From assembly GCF_001956915.1 (NCBI RefSeq), contig NZ_MLJO01000026.1, positions 122,680-186,679 of the forward strand: 64,000 bases of DNA, written 5' to 3'. The DNA is from Intrasporangium flavum. Its GTDB lineage: Bacteria; Actinomycetota; Actinomycetes; Actinomycetales; Dermatophilaceae. Shown here in pieces: positions 41,026-49,883 of the stretch. The translations under genes and the position numbers were made by a program. Numbering within the stretch: position 1 is the first letter of the stretch; the number at the start of each line of letters is the position of its first letter. The notes beneath the pieces were generated by a model. The model saw only the letters and a list, made by a program, of their open reading frames with translations. It was not told the origin of the DNA and searched no databases.

Positions 41026-41979
41026 GTGCGCGACGAGACGAGCCCGACCTCGCGGGCCCTGCTCACCCTCGAGCTGGTCCAGGGCAGCCCCGGCATCTCC
41101 GCCGACCGGCTCGCCGACAAGCTCGGGGTGTCCGAGCGGGCGGCGCGGCGCTACATCGGCATCCTCCGCGAGGCCGGCATCCCCATCGAGTCCGAGCGCG
41201 GGCCCTACGGCGGCTACCGCGTCGGGCGTGGCCTGCGCCTGCCCCCGCTCGTCTTCAGCGCCCCCGAGGCCCTCGGCCTCGTCATGGCCGTGCTCGACGG
41301 GCACCACGAGGCCGGCGACCCGACCGACCCGGTCGGCAGCGCCCTCGGCAAGATCGTGCGGGCGCTGCCCGAGCCGGTGGCCCGTCAGGCCGAGGCGGTG
41401 CGTCGCACGACGGCCCCGGCCCCCGACCGCGCCGCCGTGCGTCCCGACCCGGGTACGACGAGCACCCTCGTCGGTGCCTGCGCGGACCGTCTCTGCGTGC
41501 GGCTGTCCTACCGGTCCGAGGCCGGGTCGGAGTGGGACATGGACGTCGAGCCGTGGGCCGTCGTCGTCCGGCACGGACGCTGGTACGTGCTGTGCCGCCG
41601 ACGCCCCGGCGGCGAGGTGCGCACGTTCCGCGTCGACCGCGTCCGACGCGTCGAGGTGCTGCACGAGCCGTTCACCCCGCCTGCTGACCTCGAGCCGGTC
41701 GCGATGCTCGAGGAGCACCTCGCGGTCGGCTGGGAGTACGCCGCCGAGGTCGTCGTCGACGCACCGGTAGAGAAGGTCAGGGCCGCGATGCCCCGCGGCC
41801 TCGGCCGGCTCGAGGCCATCGACGCCGACCGCACCCGGCTCACCGGGTCGACCGGCAACCCGTTCTGGTACGCCGAGCAGCTGGCCCGGCTACCCGCGCC
41901 GTTCCACGTCACGGACTGTCCCGAGCTGCGGGAGGCGGTGCGGGCGCTCGGCCGGCGCTTCCTCGACGCCGCCGACTGA
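41026..41979 (+). CDS. HTH/WYL-domain transcriptional regulator
   Basis: This 317-residue regulator has an N-terminal winged HTH (SADRLADKLGVSERAARRYIGILREAGIPI and GPYGGYRVG) and a WYL domain (about 150-240) with VEPWAVVVRHGRWYVL, which contains the hallmark W-Y-L-like triad. A C-terminal WCX part follows. WYL regulators sense ligands or DNA damage products. GTG 41026 follows GGAGGACGAC. The probable target is itself or the adjacent acetyltransferase or DinB genes. Confidence 0.9.
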   Translation: MRDETSPTSRALLTLELVQGSPGISADRLADKLGVSERAARRYIGILREAGIPIESERGPYGGYRVGRGLRLPPLVFSAPEALGLVMAVLDGHHEAGDPTDPVGSALGKIVRALPEPVARQAEAVRRTTAPAPDRAAVRPDPGTTSTLVGACADRLCVRLSYRSEAGSEWDMDVEPWAVVVRHGRWYVLCRRRPGGEVRTFRVDRVRRVEVLHEPFTPPADLEPVAMLEEHLAVGWEYAAEVVVDAPVEKVRAAMPRGLGRLEAIDADRTRLTGSTGNPFWYAEQLARLPAPFHVTDCPELREAVRALGRRFLDAAD

Positions 41980-41995
41980 GCGCGACCTCGACCGG

Positions 41996-42589
41996 TCAGT
42001 GGAAGGCGTAGCTGCCGGACTCGGGCGCCCAGCCGTCCGGCGGGTCCTCGCCCGTCCGGCCGTCGACGGCCTCGCGCAGCAGGTCGACGTGCCCGGTGTG
42101 GCGGCCGTACTCCTCGAGCAGGTCGAGCAGGATGCGCCGGATGCTGACCGGCCCGCCGTCCGGGCCGGTGGCGTGGGCCGCAGCATCGAGCCCGCCCTCC
42201 TCGATGGTCGTGGCGAACCGCTGCCGCGAGCGTGCGACGGCGCCGTCGTAGAGGTCGTAGAGGCGGTCCGGGGTGTCGTCGGCCGCCGAGGTGAACTCCC
42301 AGTCGTCGTCGGCCTCCCAGCCGTTGCCGTCCCACACGGGGTCGAGCGGTGCGCCGTGGAGCCGGACGAGCGACTTGAAGTCCTCGTTCGCCGCCATGTG
42401 CTTGAGCAGGCCGCCGATGGTCAGCGTGGAGGCGCCGACGCGCTGCTGCAGCCCGGCATGGTCGAGGCCGTCGGCCTTCCAGCGGAACGTCGTGCGCATC
42501 CGGTCGAGGGCGCCGAGGAGGTGCTCGAGGTCGGTGCCGGCGAAGGGCGGCTCCCAGGGCCGCTCGGTGGGCGGTGTGTAGGTCGTCAT
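41996..42589 (-). CDS. DinB/DUF664-family protein
   Basis: This 197-residue protein is a DinB-like four-helix bundle, a metal-binding family that includes thiol transferases. It has LEHLLGALDRMRTTFRWK, LLKHMAANEDFKS (first His) and LLDLLEEYGRHTGHVDLLRE (His pair) at the expected spacing. Thiol S-transferase activity is possible, as in mycothiol-using actinobacteria, but unproven. ATG 42589 is 7 nt behind TAACGT (42597-42602). Confidence 0.88.
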   Translation of the reverse strand: MTTYTPPTERPWEPPFAGTDLEHLLGALDRMRTTFRWKADGLDHAGLQQRVGASTLTIGGLLKHMAANEDFKSLVRLHGAPLDPVWDGNGWEADDDWEFTSAADDTPDRLYDLYDGAVARSRQRFATTIEEGGLDAAAHATGPDGGPVSIRRILLDLLEEYGRHTGHVDLLREAVDGRTGEDPPDGWAPESGSYAFH

Positions 42590-42665
42590 GTCCCCGACGT
42601 TAGGACCGGTTCCGGACGAACGACGTCCGCAGCCCGCCCAGCCCGGGCCGGTCACCCGCCACGCG

Positions 42666-42748
42666 CTCTGCATTGCTCCGCCACACGAGCCAAGCACTCC
42701 GCTGGCCGGGGGACGCCCGATCGGCTCACCAGGTGGAGCAGTGCAGAG
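42666..42748. repeat. Inverted pair of the dispersed 26-bp element
   Basis: Copy B (42666-42691) on the minus orientation and copy C (42723-42748) face each other across 31 nt, in the divergent spacer between 42589 and 42825. C matches the solo copy at 9661-9686 at 23 of 26 positions; B matches at 19 of 26 with the same 6-nt variable core. Confidence 0.65.
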
Positions 42749-42824
42749 CGGTCGACGAGATGGACGCACCTGGGGCGGCGAGGCACGCGGGTGCGGATTC
42801 GACTGTGTGGCAGGGTGGCCCATC

Positions 42825-43622
42825 GTGCCTCGCCCTACTCGCCTCTCCCACGCCTTCGCCGCCTCGGCCCTGACGGCGCTCCTGGCCGGCTGTGGGTTCC
42901 CAGCCCTCACGGCGACCTCCCCCGGAGCGCAGCCGCACGCGTCGACGACCATCGACGGCACGGTCCCGGGGTCGGCGTCGAGCACCGTGGGCACCCCCGG
43001 CGCGGCGGACTCGACGCGCACGAGCACGGCACTGACGACGCCGGCCCAGGCCCGCGCCGCCCTCGCCCAGCTCGACCGGCTGCCGGTCAAGGGCCGCGCC
43101 CCGAAGACGGGCTACGCGCGTGACCGCTTCGGCCCCTCGTGGACCGACGACGTCGACGTCGCGGGCGGCCACAACGGCTGCGACACCCGCAACGACGTGC
43201 TGCGCCGCGACCTCACCGACGAGCGCCTCAAGCCCGGGACGCACGGCTGCGTCGTGCTCTCGGGCCGGCTCGCCGACCCCTACACCGGACGCGTCATCGC
43301 CTTCGAGCGCGGGGCGTCGACGTCGTCGAAGGTGCAGATCGACCACGTCGTCGCGCTCGGTGACGCGTGGGTCAAGGGCGCCCAGCAGCTGACGCCGGCC
43401 CAGCGCACCGCCCTCGCCAACGACCCGCTCAACCTTCTCGCCGTCGACGGACCGACCAACAGCGCCAAGCGCGACTCGGACGCGGCGTCGTGGCTGCCGC
43501 CCAACCGCGCGTTCCGCTGCACCTACGTGGCCCGGCAGGTGGCGGTGAAGGCCCGCTACCACCTGTGGGTCACCGGGGCCGAGAAGGCGCAGACGGCACG
43601 CCTGCTCGCGTCCTGCCGGTGA
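42825..43622 (+). CDS. Lipoprotein with HNH/DUF1524 nuclease domain
   Basis: This 265-residue protein has a signal ending at ALLAGC (lipobox), a Thr/Ala linker and a C-terminal HNH-type domain of the DUF1524 group. The active-site part is KVQIDHVVALGDAW (Asp-His) and the second half is NDPLNLLAVDGPTNSAKRDSDAASW. It is probably a secreted nuclease anchored to the membrane. GTG 42825 is preferred because the in-frame stretch upstream is non-coding. The 3' end overlaps the convergent membrane gene by 53 nt. Confidence 0.86.
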   Translation: MPRPTRLSHAFAASALTALLAGCGFPALTATSPGAQPHASTTIDGTVPGSASSTVGTPGAADSTRTSTALTTPAQARAALAQLDRLPVKGRAPKTGYARDRFGPSWTDDVDVAGGHNGCDTRNDVLRRDLTDERLKPGTHGCVVLSGRLADPYTGRVIAFERGASTSSKVQIDHVVALGDAWVKGAQQLTPAQRTALANDPLNLLAVDGPTNSAKRDSDAASWLPPNRAFRCTYVARQVAVKARYHLWVTGAEKAQTARLLASCR

Positions 43623-44493
43623 GCAGCGTGACCGCGGCGAGCAGGCAGAGGACGGTTCCGCCGATCGCGGGCACAGAGGCCCACGTGGCCGAGCCGATCC
43701 CGGCGTCCGACTGGAAGCCGCTGCCCACCTCGAGCACGAGCAGGTAGGCCGCCGCAGACACGTTGGCCGCCGCTGCGAGCACCGCGCCCCACGGTCGGCG
43801 GAGCCAGAGCAGGACGCCCGAGACGAGGAAGGCCGGGGCGAGCACGCCGAGGTCGAGGGCGTAGACGAGGTGGACCGCCTGCGGCGGCATGACGTCGTCA
43901 GGCAGCAGGCCGGTCACGGCGAACCGGACCGAGAACGTCCCCCAGGCGACGACCAGCCCGGCACCGAGCAGCGTCGTGAACGCCGCGACGACCCGCGCGG
44001 CCGGGCCCGTGCGGATCCCCGCCGCGAGCGCGTCGACGCCGAGGCTCGACCCGAGAAGGACCAGCGCGTACGTCGACAGCGAGAAGGCGGCCACGTGCAG
44101 GAGGAAGACGTCGCTGAACGCAGCACCGAAGGCGTAGTAGGCGTAGTTGTAGACGCCGTAGAACAACAGCCCCAGCCACACGGTGACCGATGCCGACGAA
44201 ACGCGGGTCGTGCTGCGGTACAAGGAGATCGCGAGGGCAGGTACGACGACCAGGAGCGTCACGAGGTCGTTGCCGCGCAGCGCGGCGATGGCCCACGGCT
44301 GCTCGGGGTAGAGCCCCGGCACGCGCAGGCCGAGGAGCGACTGGACGAGCATCAGGCCCAGGACCACGAGCGAGAGCACCCTGGCGGCCGTGAGCCGCGG
44401 CCCCTCGTGCAGCAGGGCGACCCGGTCTCCGGGTGCCGCCCCGGCGCTCCGGGTCCTGTCCTCGACCCCACCGGCGACGCGCTGGGCACCCAT
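43570..44493 (-). CDS. Multi-pass membrane protein, unknown function
   Basis: This 307-residue protein has about eight membrane helices with an aromatic cluster FYGVYNYAYYAFGAAFSD in the middle. I do not recognise the family. The N-terminus is polar for about 30 residues. ATG 44493 has GAGGAGGT 8 nt upstream, giving good support for the start. It diverges from the reductase at 44683. Confidence 0.8.
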   Translation of the reverse strand: MGAQRVAGGVEDRTRSAGAAPGDRVALLHEGPRLTAARVLSLVVLGLMLVQSLLGLRVPGLYPEQPWAIAALRGNDLVTLLVVVPALAISLYRSTTRVSSASVTVWLGLLFYGVYNYAYYAFGAAFSDVFLLHVAAFSLSTYALVLLGSSLGVDALAAGIRTGPAARVVAAFTTLLGAGLVVAWGTFSVRFAVTGLLPDDVMPPQAVHLVYALDLGVLAPAFLVSGVLLWLRRPWGAVLAAAANVSAAAYLLVLEVGSGFQSDAGIGSATWASVPAIGGTVLCLLAAVTLLTGRTRAGVPSAPSRPR

Positions 44494-44682
44494 GACGACC
44501 GACCTCCTCGGCGACGAGGCCTGCGCTCGGGCGACGCCCTGCCGGCGGGCTCCGCGCACGCCTCTCCTTCCACGCTAGGCCGGCCGGGACCGGGTGGCTC
44601 CGTCGTGTCGGCGGCCTCACACGGCAGGGCCGGAGACCTCTCGGTCGGGACCGCTGTCGGACCGTCCGCCTACCGTCGCGGG

Positions 44683-45453
44683 ATGGACGAACCACGCAGC
44701 GGTGGGCCAGGGCGACCGCGCGTCGTCGTCACGACGACGGCGAGCCTCGACGGCCGGATCACCCCGTCGCGGGCCGAGCGACTCCTCGAGAAGGGCGTCT
44801 TCGACCGCTGGCGCGCGGCGTGGCCCGGCGACGTCGACGACCTCCACGAGCAGCGTCGCGCCTGGATCGAGGAGCACCACGCCCCCACGGTCACGCTCGA
44901 GGGGAGCGGCACGTTCGTCGCGGACGAGGTCGAGTCCGCCTATGCCCCAGCAGGTTCCGCGCCCGACGACGACCTACCCGCCGACCACCTCCCCCGCCGG
45001 GCCCCGCGCTGGTTCGTCGTCGTCGACGCCCGAGGCCGCGTCGACTGGACCTACTTCGGCGACGACACGACGGCCCTGCTCGTGCTCGTCTGCCGGTCGA
45101 CGCCGCCCGGCTACCTCGCGCGGCTGCGCGAGGTCGGCGTCGGCTACCTCGTCGTCGGCGACGAGCGCGTCGACCTCGCCATGGCGCTGCAGCGGCTCGG
45201 CGACACGCTGGGCGCGACCTGCGTCGTCTCCGACGGCGGCGGCGGCCTCAACGGGGCGCTGCTGCGGGCCGGGCTCGTCGACGAGCTGCACGTGGTGACG
45301 TTCCCGGCCCTCGTCGGGGGCCTCGGCACGCCGTCCTTCGTCGACGGCCCGCCACTGTCCCCGGGCGGCGAGCCGACGCGCGTGCGGCCGCTCGGTGTCG
45401 TCACCGGCGCCGGGGGCAGCACGTGGGCGCGGTACGCCGTGGACCCTTCCTGA
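44683..45453 (+). CDS. Dihydrofolate-reductase-like (RibD C-terminal) reductase
   Basis: This 256-residue protein has the RibD-C/DHFR-like fold: VVVTTTASLDGRITPSRAE at the start, YLVVGDERVDLAMALQRL and a CVVSDGGGGLNGALLRAGLVDELHV block. RibD reductases make ribitylamino pyrimidines, but stand-alone actinobacterial copies often have other roles. ATG 44683 is 6 nt behind TACCGT (44671-44676). Confidence 0.88.
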   Translation: MDEPRSGGPGRPRVVVTTTASLDGRITPSRAERLLEKGVFDRWRAAWPGDVDDLHEQRRAWIEEHHAPTVTLEGSGTFVADEVESAYAPAGSAPDDDLPADHLPRRAPRWFVVVDARGRVDWTYFGDDTTALLVLVCRSTPPGYLARLREVGVGYLVVGDERVDLAMALQRLGDTLGATCVVSDGGGGLNGALLRAGLVDELHVVTFPALVGGLGTPSFVDGPPLSPGGEPTRVRPLGVVTGAGGSTWARYAVDPS

Positions 45454-45509
45454 CCCACCTCCCGCACCCGCGGTGACCCGGGCCGGCCGGGGGCGGCACA
45501 ATGCCGGGC

Positions 45510-46409
45510 ATGACCGACGCCGAGCGCGCCACGGAGGCGCGACAGCTCCTGCTCGCCCAGACCGACCGCGCGGCGTCCGGATCGCTCGAGGACCCCGCCC
45601 TCGTCGCGGCGGTCGTCGGCGTCGAGAGGCTCGTCGTCGCCACGGGTTCGACCGACGAGCAGACGCTGCGCGACGCGCTCGAGGGTCGCCCGGTGCCGGG
45701 TTCGGATGCCGAGGCCGTGGCCACGCTCGTCGCCGAGGCCGAGCAGCACGTGCTCGCCGGGCTGGCGCGGCGCGCCTCGGGGCAGTCGGTCGACGCCGGC
45801 GTCATCAACCCCGACGCGGGCACGTACCGCATGACGACCGACGCGATGCTCCTGCGGGCCGCGGTACGGGCGGGGCAGCGCTCGTTCGACGTCATGCCCT
45901 ACTACCGGATCCGCTACGGCGAGCGTGGATCCCGCTTCGCGAGCAGCGACTCCGCGTGGCTCATCTCGCTCGCACCGCTCGGCGCCGACCGCGCGACGCG
46001 CCAGGTGCTCTGGCTCTCCGGCGTGCTCGCGGGTCGCGGCATGCCCTCGTGGCTCATGGAGCTGCACCTCGACGAGCTCGTCACCGAGGTGGGGGCGGTC
46101 GCCGGAGAAGCCGCGGTCGGCGCGCTGCCGGCGGCTCGCGACGCGGTGGCCGGGGCACGCCGGGCGCACGTCGACGACGAGCTGCTCGACCGGGCCGACG
46201 CCTGGGCCGACGACCTGCTCGGTGCGGACCTGCCGGTGCCGCGCACCGGGGCCTTGCTGGCTGCTGCCACGGCGGACGCCCTCGCCGGGGTCACGCTCGA
46301 TGACCACTCCCTCGTGGGCTGGCTCACCGACCCGGTCCGCACCACGCCGGAGGCGGCGGCCTCCCTGCGCGAGCTGCGCCAGCGCATCCGCGACGCCGCC
46401 CGGCCCTGA
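45510..46409 (+). CDS. Conserved hypothetical protein
   Basis: This 299-residue soluble protein belongs to no family I can name. It is Ala/Leu/Asp-rich and mostly helical, with a single hydrophobic patch SWLISLAPLG. The ATG at 45510 is chosen over 45501 because CACAAT (45498-45503 region) lies about 7 nt before it, a leaderless layout. It converges on the TetR gene within 12 nt. Confidence 0.68.
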   Translation: MTDAERATEARQLLLAQTDRAASGSLEDPALVAAVVGVERLVVATGSTDEQTLRDALEGRPVPGSDAEAVATLVAEAEQHVLAGLARRASGQSVDAGVINPDAGTYRMTTDAMLLRAAVRAGQRSFDVMPYYRIRYGERGSRFASSDSAWLISLAPLGADRATRQVLWLSGVLAGRGMPSWLMELHLDELVTEVGAVAGEAAVGALPAARDAVAGARRAHVDDELLDRADAWADDLLGADLPVPRTGALLAAATADALAGVTLDDHSLVGWLTDPVRTTPEAAASLRELRQRIRDAARP

Positions 46410-46421
46410 CGCAGCACCCGG

Positions 46422-47063
46422 TCAGGGCAGGAGGGCCGCGATCCCGTCGAGGACGAGGTCGAGGCCAGGCTCGAACTCGCGCGCGAAGGTGTAGCCCGGT
46501 GCGAGGACGACGTGCTCGGCGAACCACGCCATGTTGGGGTGCGCGCCGATGAGCTCGGCGAGCGGACCCGCGCTGACGAAGTCGGCGGCCTCCGGGCCGG
46601 AGTCGAAGGGCAGGGTCGTCTCCTGCAGGACGAAGCCGTACACGAAGGCGTCGACGACGGCGTAGGCGTGGGCCACGTGCTCGGGCGTGAACCCCGCCGC
46701 GCGCAGGCACGCGATGTTGGCGTCGTGGTAGGCGAGGGTGGCGGGCCCGGGCGCACGCCGTGACTCCATGAGCGGCAGGGCCCACGGGTGGCGTGAGAGC
46801 ACCTCGCGCACGGACAGCGAGCGACGCCGCAGCTCGGCACGCCAGTCCCCCGACGGGTCGGGCAGCACGACCTCGTCGTAGACCCGGTCGACCATGCCGT
46901 CGAGGAGCGCGTCCTTGTTCGCGACGTGGTGGTAGAGCGACATCGCCTCGACGCCGAGCTCGCCGGCGAGGCGACGCATCGTCAGCCGCCCGAGCCCTTC
47001 GGCGTCGGCCATGGCGACGGCGGCGTCGAGGACGCCCTCGCGGGTCAGCTTGCGCGGGGGCAT
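46422..47063 (-). CDS. TetR-family transcriptional repressor
   Basis: This 213-residue TetR regulator has the HTH (LTREGVLDAAVAMADAEGLGRLTMRRLAGELGVEAMSLYHHVANKDALLDGM) in family order and a TetR_C-type ligand domain. It diverges from an oxidoreductase gene, and the spacer carries two TTACGnCGTAA palindromes, almost certainly its operators. ATG 47063 has AGGAGA upstream. The inducer is unknown; it is probably related to the substrate of the oxidoreductase. Confidence 0.92.
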   Translation of the reverse strand: MPPRKLTREGVLDAAVAMADAEGLGRLTMRRLAGELGVEAMSLYHHVANKDALLDGMVDRVYDEVVLPDPSGDWRAELRRRSLSVREVLSRHPWALPLMESRRAPGPATLAYHDANIACLRAAGFTPEHVAHAYAVVDAFVYGFVLQETTLPFDSGPEAADFVSAGPLAELIGAHPNMAWFAEHVVLAPGYTFAREFEPGLDLVLDGIAALLP

Positions 47064-47087
47064 CGGCTCTCCTGGGGGTTGTCTGCC

Positions 47088-47098
47088 TTACGGCGTAA
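47088..47098. promoter_or_regulatory. TetR operator 1 (TTACGGCGTAA)
   Basis: An 11-bp palindrome with a central odd base sits between the TetR and oxidoreductase genes, with the same core as operator 2. Confidence 0.75.
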
Positions 47099-47117
47099 TG
47101 CTAGCGTCAGCTCAAAC

Positions 47118-47130
47118 CTTACGACGTAAG
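47118..47130. promoter_or_regulatory. TetR operator 2 (CTTACGACGTAAG)
   Basis: A 13-bp palindrome repeats the TTACGnCGTAA core with 19 nt between the two sites. It lies close to the start of the oxidoreductase gene, where binding would block transcription. Confidence 0.78.
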
Positions 47131-47147
47131 AGAGTGAGCGAACGGCC

Positions 47148-48188
47148 ATGAACCCCTCGACCCCGACCCCCGCAAACCCGCCCTCGGCCTCGGCCGCCAC
47201 CCAGCCCGCCCCGACCCGGGTGCGGGCCGTGACCCGCCGCTCGTACGGCGGCGTCGACCAGGTCCGCGTCGAGCACGTCGACCGTCGCGACCCGGGGCCC
47301 GGCGAGGTGCTCGTCGCGGTCCGGGCGGCCGGCCTCGACCGCGGCGCGCTGCACCTGCTCACCGGCACGCCGTACGCCGCCCGCGCAGCCTTCGGCCTGC
47401 GGCGGCCGCGCCAGCCGGTCCTCGGCCTCGAGCTGGCGGGCGAGGTCGTCGCGCTCGGGCCCGGCGTCACCGGGCCGGCGATCGGCGACCGCGTCTTCGG
47501 CACCGCCCCGGGCGCCTTCGCGGAGTACGCCGTGGCACGCGCCGACCAGCTGGCCCCGACGCCGGCCGGCGTCGACGACGTCCAGGCCGCCACGCTGAGC
47601 ATCTCCGGTGGCACCGCGCTCGAGGCCGTGCAGCGGTACGCGCGCGTCGAGGCGGGTCAGCGCGTCCTCGTCCTCGGCGCGTCCGGCGGGGTCGGCAGCT
47701 TCGCCGTCCAGGTGGCGGCGCACCTCGGCGCCGAGGTGACGGCGGTGTGCAGCGCGGCCAAGGCCGACCTCGTCCGCGACCTCGGCGCCCGGCACGTCGC
47801 CGACTACCGCACCACGCCGGTCGCCGACCTCGACGGGCCCTTCGACGCGATCATCGACATCGCGGGCAACCGCCCGGTGCGCGAGCTGCGCCGCGCCCTG
47901 ACGCCGACCGGGGCCCTCGTCATCGTCGGCGGCGAGGGCGGCGGTCGGTGGCTCGGCGGCCTGCACCGCAACCTGGCCGTCAGCGCCCTCGACCCGTTCT
48001 CCCGCCAGCACCTGTCGTGGTTCGTCACGCGGCAGTCGGGCGAGCTGTCGGCGCGACTCGGCGCGCTCGTCGAGACCGGCGCGATCCGCCCGGTGCTCGA
48101 CCGCGTCGTCGGCCTCGACGGGGTCGCCGACGCCCTCGAGGCCATGGAGCGCGGCACGCTGCGCGGCAAGGTCGCCGTCCGGCCCTGA
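47148..48188 (+). CDS. NAD(P)-dependent alcohol dehydrogenase / quinone oxidoreductase
   Basis: This 346-residue medium-chain dehydrogenase lacks the structural Zn pattern and resembles quinone oxidoreductases. Marks are RDPGPGEVLVAVRAAGLDRG, LGLELAGEVVALGPGV and the nucleotide-binding VLVLGASGGVGSFAVQVAAHLGAEV. It probably reduces quinones or enals using NADPH under control of the TetR neighbour. ATG 47148 follows GAGCGAACGGCC; no strong ribosome-binding site is seen. Confidence 0.92.
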   Translation: MNPSTPTPANPPSASAATQPAPTRVRAVTRRSYGGVDQVRVEHVDRRDPGPGEVLVAVRAAGLDRGALHLLTGTPYAARAAFGLRRPRQPVLGLELAGEVVALGPGVTGPAIGDRVFGTAPGAFAEYAVARADQLAPTPAGVDDVQAATLSISGGTALEAVQRYARVEAGQRVLVLGASGGVGSFAVQVAAHLGAEVTAVCSAAKADLVRDLGARHVADYRTTPVADLDGPFDAIIDIAGNRPVRELRRALTPTGALVIVGGEGGGRWLGGLHRNLAVSALDPFSRQHLSWFVTRQSGELSARLGALVETGAIRPVLDRVVGLDGVADALEAMERGTLRGKVAVRP

Positions 48189-48220
48189 GCACGGGGCCGG
48201 CCCGCGCGTCGGGCCGTGGG

Positions 48221-48901
48221 TCAGGCCACCGGCTCGGGGCGTGCGTCGTTGCGTGCGTCGGGGCGCGGTTCGGACCGTCGCGACCGCCACCCGGCGAGCC
48301 CGAGGGCGGCGAGCGCCGTCGTCGCGAGGGCGGCGAGAACCGCCGGGACCCAGCCCGGAGCACCGAGCCCGCCACCGACGGCGGCGTAGAGCACGGCCCC
48401 GGGTGCCAGTCCGAGGGCGCTGCCCACGACGAACGAGGCGCGCGGCACGGCCAGGGCGCCGCTGCCGTAGTTGACGATCCCGAAGGGCAGCACCGGCACG
48501 AGCCGCAGCGACACCATGCCGGCGAGCCGGCCCGCCCGGGCACCGGCCGACTGCTCTCCCGCGGCCCGCGACACGGCGCCCTCGGCGCGACCGACGACCC
48601 GGTCGAGGCGCCCGCCGGGCCGGCGGGACCGCGCGACGAGGCGGGCCACCTCGTAGCTGCCCACCGACGCGAGGACCGCGGCCACCCACGCCAGCCCGGA
48701 GCCGGACCACGGGCCGAACGCCGAACCGGCGAGGACGGTCAGGACCGTCCGGGGCACCCCGAGCATCGTCGCGCCGACGAAGACCGCGAGGAACGCGGCG
48801 CCGAAGGCCACGGGCGAGGACGGCCCGAGCGACAGCAGCACGGCGTGCAGCCACGCCGCCGCCGCATGCACCGAGTCGTCCACCGTCACGCGCACCAGCA
48901 T
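48221..48901 (-). CDS. TVP38/TMEM64 (DedA-like) membrane protein
   Basis: This 226-residue protein has about five to six membrane helices and the SNARE-associated motif region FVGATMLGVPRTVLTVLAGSAFGPWSGSGLAW, then LRLVPVLPFGIVNYGSGAL. TVP38/DedA proteins move or flip lipids such as undecaprenyl-phosphate. The start is uncertain among ATG 48901 and nearby codons because no ribosome-binding site is visible. It is divergent from the exporter. Confidence 0.87.
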   Translation of the reverse strand: MLVRVTVDDSVHAAAAWLHAVLLSLGPSSPVAFGAAFLAVFVGATMLGVPRTVLTVLAGSAFGPWSGSGLAWVAAVLASVGSYEVARLVARSRRPGGRLDRVVGRAEGAVSRAAGEQSAGARAGRLAGMVSLRLVPVLPFGIVNYGSGALAVPRASFVVGSALGLAPGAVLYAAVGGGLGAPGWVPAVLAALATTALAALGLAGWRSRRSEPRPDARNDARPEPVA

Positions 48902-48993
48902 GGGACCCCGCCCCCGGTCGCGCCAAAACGGCCTCGACAACCGGTCGCCGGCCGGCGCGTCCGAGCCCTCGAAAAACTCGTGCGAAATGGGGC

Positions 48994-49017
48994 TTGACCT
49001 TGACGCAGCGTCAGGGT
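48994..49017 (+). promoter_or_regulatory. MerR-type promoter and operator of the exporter operon
   Basis: TTGACC (-35) is followed by the dyad ACCTTGACGCAGCGTCAGGGT, the stretched-spacer layout typical of MerR-family promoters. The -10 falls near 49020-49025, which puts the transcript start at or next to the ATG at 49032. Confidence 0.75.
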
Positions 49018-49031
49018 TGGACGCTCGTCCC

Positions 49032-49883
49032 ATGACCACGAACACCGCCATCGAGATCGTCGGGCTCAGGCAGTCCTACGACGAAAACGCCGTGCTGAAG
49101 GGCGTCGACCTCAGCGTCCCCGCCGGCACGATCTACGCCTTGCTCGGCTCCAACGGCGCCGGCAAGACCACCATGGTCCGGATCCTGTCGACGCTCCTGC
49201 GGCCCGACTCCGGGACCGTCACCGTCCACGGCCACGACGTCACCACCGAGCCGCACGAGGTCCGCTCGGCGATCAGCCTGACCGGCCAGTTCGCCGCCGT
49301 CGACGAGGTCCTCACCGGCCGCGAGAACCTCGTCCTCGTCGCCGAGCTGCGCCGCATCGCCGACCCGGGCGCCGTCGCCGATGCGCTCCTGACGCGCTTC
49401 GACCTCACCGAGGCCGGGGCCCGACGCGTCGGCACCTACTCCGGTGGCATGCGGCGCCGCCTCGACATCGCGATGAGCCTCATCGGCGAGCCGGCCGTGC
49501 TCTTCCTCGACGAGCCGACGACGGGCCTGGACCCCCAGTCGCGGATCGAGGTCTGGAAGACCGTCCGCGAGCTGGCCGGCCGCGGCACCACGGTGCTCCT
49601 GACGACCCAGTACCTCGACGAGGCCGAGCAGCTCGCCGACCGCATCGCGATCCTGCACGACGGCCGGATCATCGCCGAGGGGACCCTCGCCGAGCTCAAG
49701 GCCCTCCTGCCGCCGGCCACCGTCGAGTACGTCGAGAAGCAGCCCACGCTCGAGGAGATCTTCCTCGCGATCGTCGGCCCGGGCCGCACCGAGCAGGCCG
49801 GCGACGACACATCCGCCAGCTCCCACACCCCCGCCACCCCCCACACCTCCGACAGCCACGACAACCAGGGAGCCCACCGATGA
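49032..49883 (+). CDS. ABC exporter ATP-binding protein (DrrA-like)
   Basis: This 283-residue ATPase has Walker A (GSNGAGKTT), signature (YSGGMRRRLD), Walker B (VLFLDEPTTGLD) and the switch His (LLTTQYLDE region). A short DrrA-type tail with a Ser/Thr/His stretch follows. It powers export of a drug or lipid with the permease downstream, into which it overlaps (ATGA). No Shine-Dalgarno is present; the promoter position implies a leaderless message. Activation by the MerR protein encoded third in the operon is likely. Confidence 0.95.
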   Translation: MTTNTAIEIVGLRQSYDENAVLKGVDLSVPAGTIYALLGSNGAGKTTMVRILSTLLRPDSGTVTVHGHDVTTEPHEVRSAISLTGQFAAVDEVLTGRENLVLVAELRRIADPGAVADALLTRFDLTEAGARRVGTYSGGMRRRLDIAMSLIGEPAVLFLDEPTTGLDPQSRIEVWKTVRELAGRGTTVLLTTQYLDEAEQLADRIAILHDGRIIAEGTLAELKALLPPATVEYVEKQPTLEEIFLAIVGPGRTEQAGDDTSASSHTPATPHTSDSHDNQGAHR

